Shown here piece after piece: positions 62,752 to 64,000 of a stretch of 64,000 nt of DNA. Numbering within the stretch: the first letter of the stretch is position 1; each line of letters starts with the position of its first letter. Below the pieces are notes generated by a model, which saw nothing but the letters and a program-made list of their open reading frames with translations, was not told the origin of the DNA and made no database searches. The DNA is from Flavobacterium defluvii (GTDB taxonomy: Bacteria > Bacteroidota > Bacteroidia > Flavobacteriales > Flavobacteriaceae): NCBI RefSeq assembly GCF_900129555.1, contig NZ_FQWC01000005.1:248001-312000 (forward strand), written 5' to 3'. The translations under genes and the position numbers were made by a program.

Positions 62752-64000
62752 TTAAAACTTTTCTTTTACTTCTTCTTTTTTTACTAATGCACGTTTAGCA
62801 ACGTCATAATAATGTTCAATTGTAACGTGATTGTTGTTTTCAGGAGTATTTTCTAATTCGTATGCTTCTTTAAAACCTTTCAGTTTTACTTTGATATTCT
62901 CGTCAATAGCACGTGTTTCTTTAAACTCGCGAATTAAATCCAGAACATCATGTGCAATATACTCGGTATCATGAGCATTTATAATTACTTTAGAATTTTC
63001 CGGAATTTCATTTAATGTCTGCTTTATAGCAGCTTTGTTTAAAAAAGAGACTTCCTGAGCTAAATCGATATGAATGATATCGCCATCCTCATATTCTTCT
63101 TTTTTGAAGATATATGCTCTTTTCAAATTACCTCTTAAAACAAAAATTATACTAATAATAATTCCCAGAGCAACTCCTTTAAGCAAATCTGTAGCAACAA
63201 CAAAGACCAAAGTTGCAATAAAAGGGACAAACTGGTATTTTCCCTTTTTCCAGAAATGCATAAAGGTAGCTGGCTTTGCTAGTTTATAACCAACCAAAAT
63301 TAAAACCGTAGCCAGTGTTGCTAATGGAATTTTATTTAAAATCATAGGAATAGTCAAAACACTTATCAGTAAAAGCACACCGTGAATTATGGTTGACATT
63401 TTGGATTTCGCCCCGGCATTATTATTTGCAGATGTTCTCACAACCACAGAAGTCATAGGTAAACCTCCCAAAAGTGAACTCACAACATTACCAATACCCT
63501 GCGCTCTAAGTTCAACATTTGTATCTGTATAGCGTTTTTGAACGTCCATTCTGTCTGAAGCTTCAATACACAAAAGCGTTTCTATAGAAGCAACAATGGC
63601 AATTGTAACCCCTACAACCCAAACCTGCGGATTTGATACTGCAGAAAAGTTTGGTAAAATTAGAATTGATTTAAAATCATCAAAAGATTTTGGAACTGGC
63701 AAAGAAACCAAATGCTCTTTTGCAATCGCCAATGAGCTTCCTGTAGATATAAAAAATTCGTTTAGTAAAACTCCTAAAATAACAGCTATAAGTGCACCCG
63801 GAACTAATTTTAATCGCTTTAAAAAAGGAACTTTATCCCATGAAATTAAGATTACAAGTGAAATTATCGAAATTACAACTGCACCTAATTGAATATGATT
63901 CAACACATCGAAAAGAAATGAAAATGAATTGCTTCCATCATTTTGAATAAAAGCCTGATCACCTTCAAAATCAGCATCGTAACCAAAGGCGTGTGGAATT
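62752..64000 (-). CDS. SulP-family anion transporter with STAS domain (5' end outside window)
   Basis: A partial gene: the open frame continues without a stop to the window edge, reading IPHAFGYDADFEGDQAF there, so the N-terminal part of the protein lies outside the window. Visible are about six to seven transmembrane segments (for example LGAVVISIISLVILISW; VWVVGVTIAIVASIETLLCI), a loop QGIGNVVSSLLGGLPMTSVV typical of SulP carriers, and a C-terminal STAS domain (IHIDLAQEVSFLNKAAIKQ). The adjacent carbonic anhydrase gene suggests bicarbonate as substrate rather than sulfate. Confidence 0.93.
   Translation of the reverse strand, partial: IPHAFGYDADFEGDQAFIQNDGSNSFSFLFDVLNHIQLGAVVISIISLVILISWDKVPFLKRLKLVPGALIAVILGVLLNEFFISTGSSLAIAKEHLVSLPVPKSFDDFKSILILPNFSAVSNPQVWVVGVTIAIVASIETLLCIEASDRMDVQKRYTDTNVELRAQGIGNVVSSLLGGLPMTSVVVRTSANNNAGAKSKMSTIIHGVLLLISVLTIPMILNKIPLATLATVLILVGYKLAKPATFMHFWKKGKYQFVPFIATLVFVVATDLLKGVALGIIISIIFVLRGNLKRAYIFKKEEYEDGDIIHIDLAQEVSFLNKAAIKQTLNEIPENSKVIINAHDTEYIAHDVLDLIREFKETRAIDENIKVKLKGFKEAYELENTPENNNHVTIEHYYDVAKRALVKKEEVKEKF

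Overview
The window is chromosomal DNA of a low-GC Bacteroidota, most likely Flavobacterium. The signs are Bacteroidota-type -7 promoter boxes (TAnnTTTG) just upstream of many starts, a type IX secretion sorting tail on a secreted nuclease, an outer-membrane receptor of the large-barrel family, bacillithiol biosynthesis, and many intergenic inverted repeats of the kind scattered through Flavobacterium genomes. The sequence was read by eye; no database search was run.

Layout. 1-34 kb is mostly housekeeping: a VOC protein, a CPA2 antiporter, L-serine ammonia-lyase, panB, an RluA-type pseudouridine synthase, an aldehyde dehydrogenase, a 1350-residue hybrid histidine kinase, a zinc metallopeptidase, tRNA-His, bshB1, an isochorismate synthase / M48 peptidase / hotdog thioesterase cluster, a beta-helix lipoprotein, a secreted endonuclease I, purL, a TonB-type receptor, an acyl-CoA ligase and a DEDDh exonuclease. 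50-64 kb is again ordinary: a MarR-fadB-fadA-acyl-CoA dehydrogenase beta-oxidation cluster interrupted by a four-helix-bundle gene, a GH18 enzyme, small secreted proteins, sodC, a LETM1-related protein, carbonic anhydrase and a SulP transporter cut by the window end.

The unusual part is 34.1-50.0 kb, an RNA-repair and RNA-quality-control island. It holds a slipin, an ATP-grasp protein, RtcB RNA ligase, a TROVE/Ro60 protein, an HD-domain protein and a WYL regulator, together with two kinds of tRNA-derived RNA. (1) Upstream of rtcB there are six tandem units (45892-46549), each foldable as an outer helix, an asymmetric loop with a conserved GUCGU strand, an inner helix kept by compensating changes, and a UACUUCGUU segment. 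Units 1 and 2 then carry a circularly permuted tRNA mimic: T-arm, acceptor strands joined by a loop, D-arm. This is Y RNA architecture. Two more permuted tRNA domains lie upstream of the slipin gene (35757-35877), one with its acceptor helix closed by a GCAA tetraloop. (2) Upstream of the ATP-grasp gene lies a run of five tRNA-shaped genes (Arg-UCU, Asp-GUC, His-GUG, Tyr-GUA, Leu-UAG). Several are degenerate, and three have the queuosine-type GUN anticodon.

The same 25-bp inverted repeat (TACTGCGCAA, 5 bp, TTGCGCAGTA) stands exactly 7 bp upstream of an AATMTTTG -7 box in front of the Ro60 gene, the array-rtcB unit and the permuted-tRNA-slipin unit. The WYL protein is the obvious candidate to bind it. 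Ro60, Y-like RNAs, RtcB and slipin would then form one regulon responding to RNA damage. Within the island is an AT-rich block with a structured leader RNA plus a 90-residue protein gene, and a convergent AAA+ ATPase / subtilisin-like protease pair that looks like an accessory (possibly defence) module.
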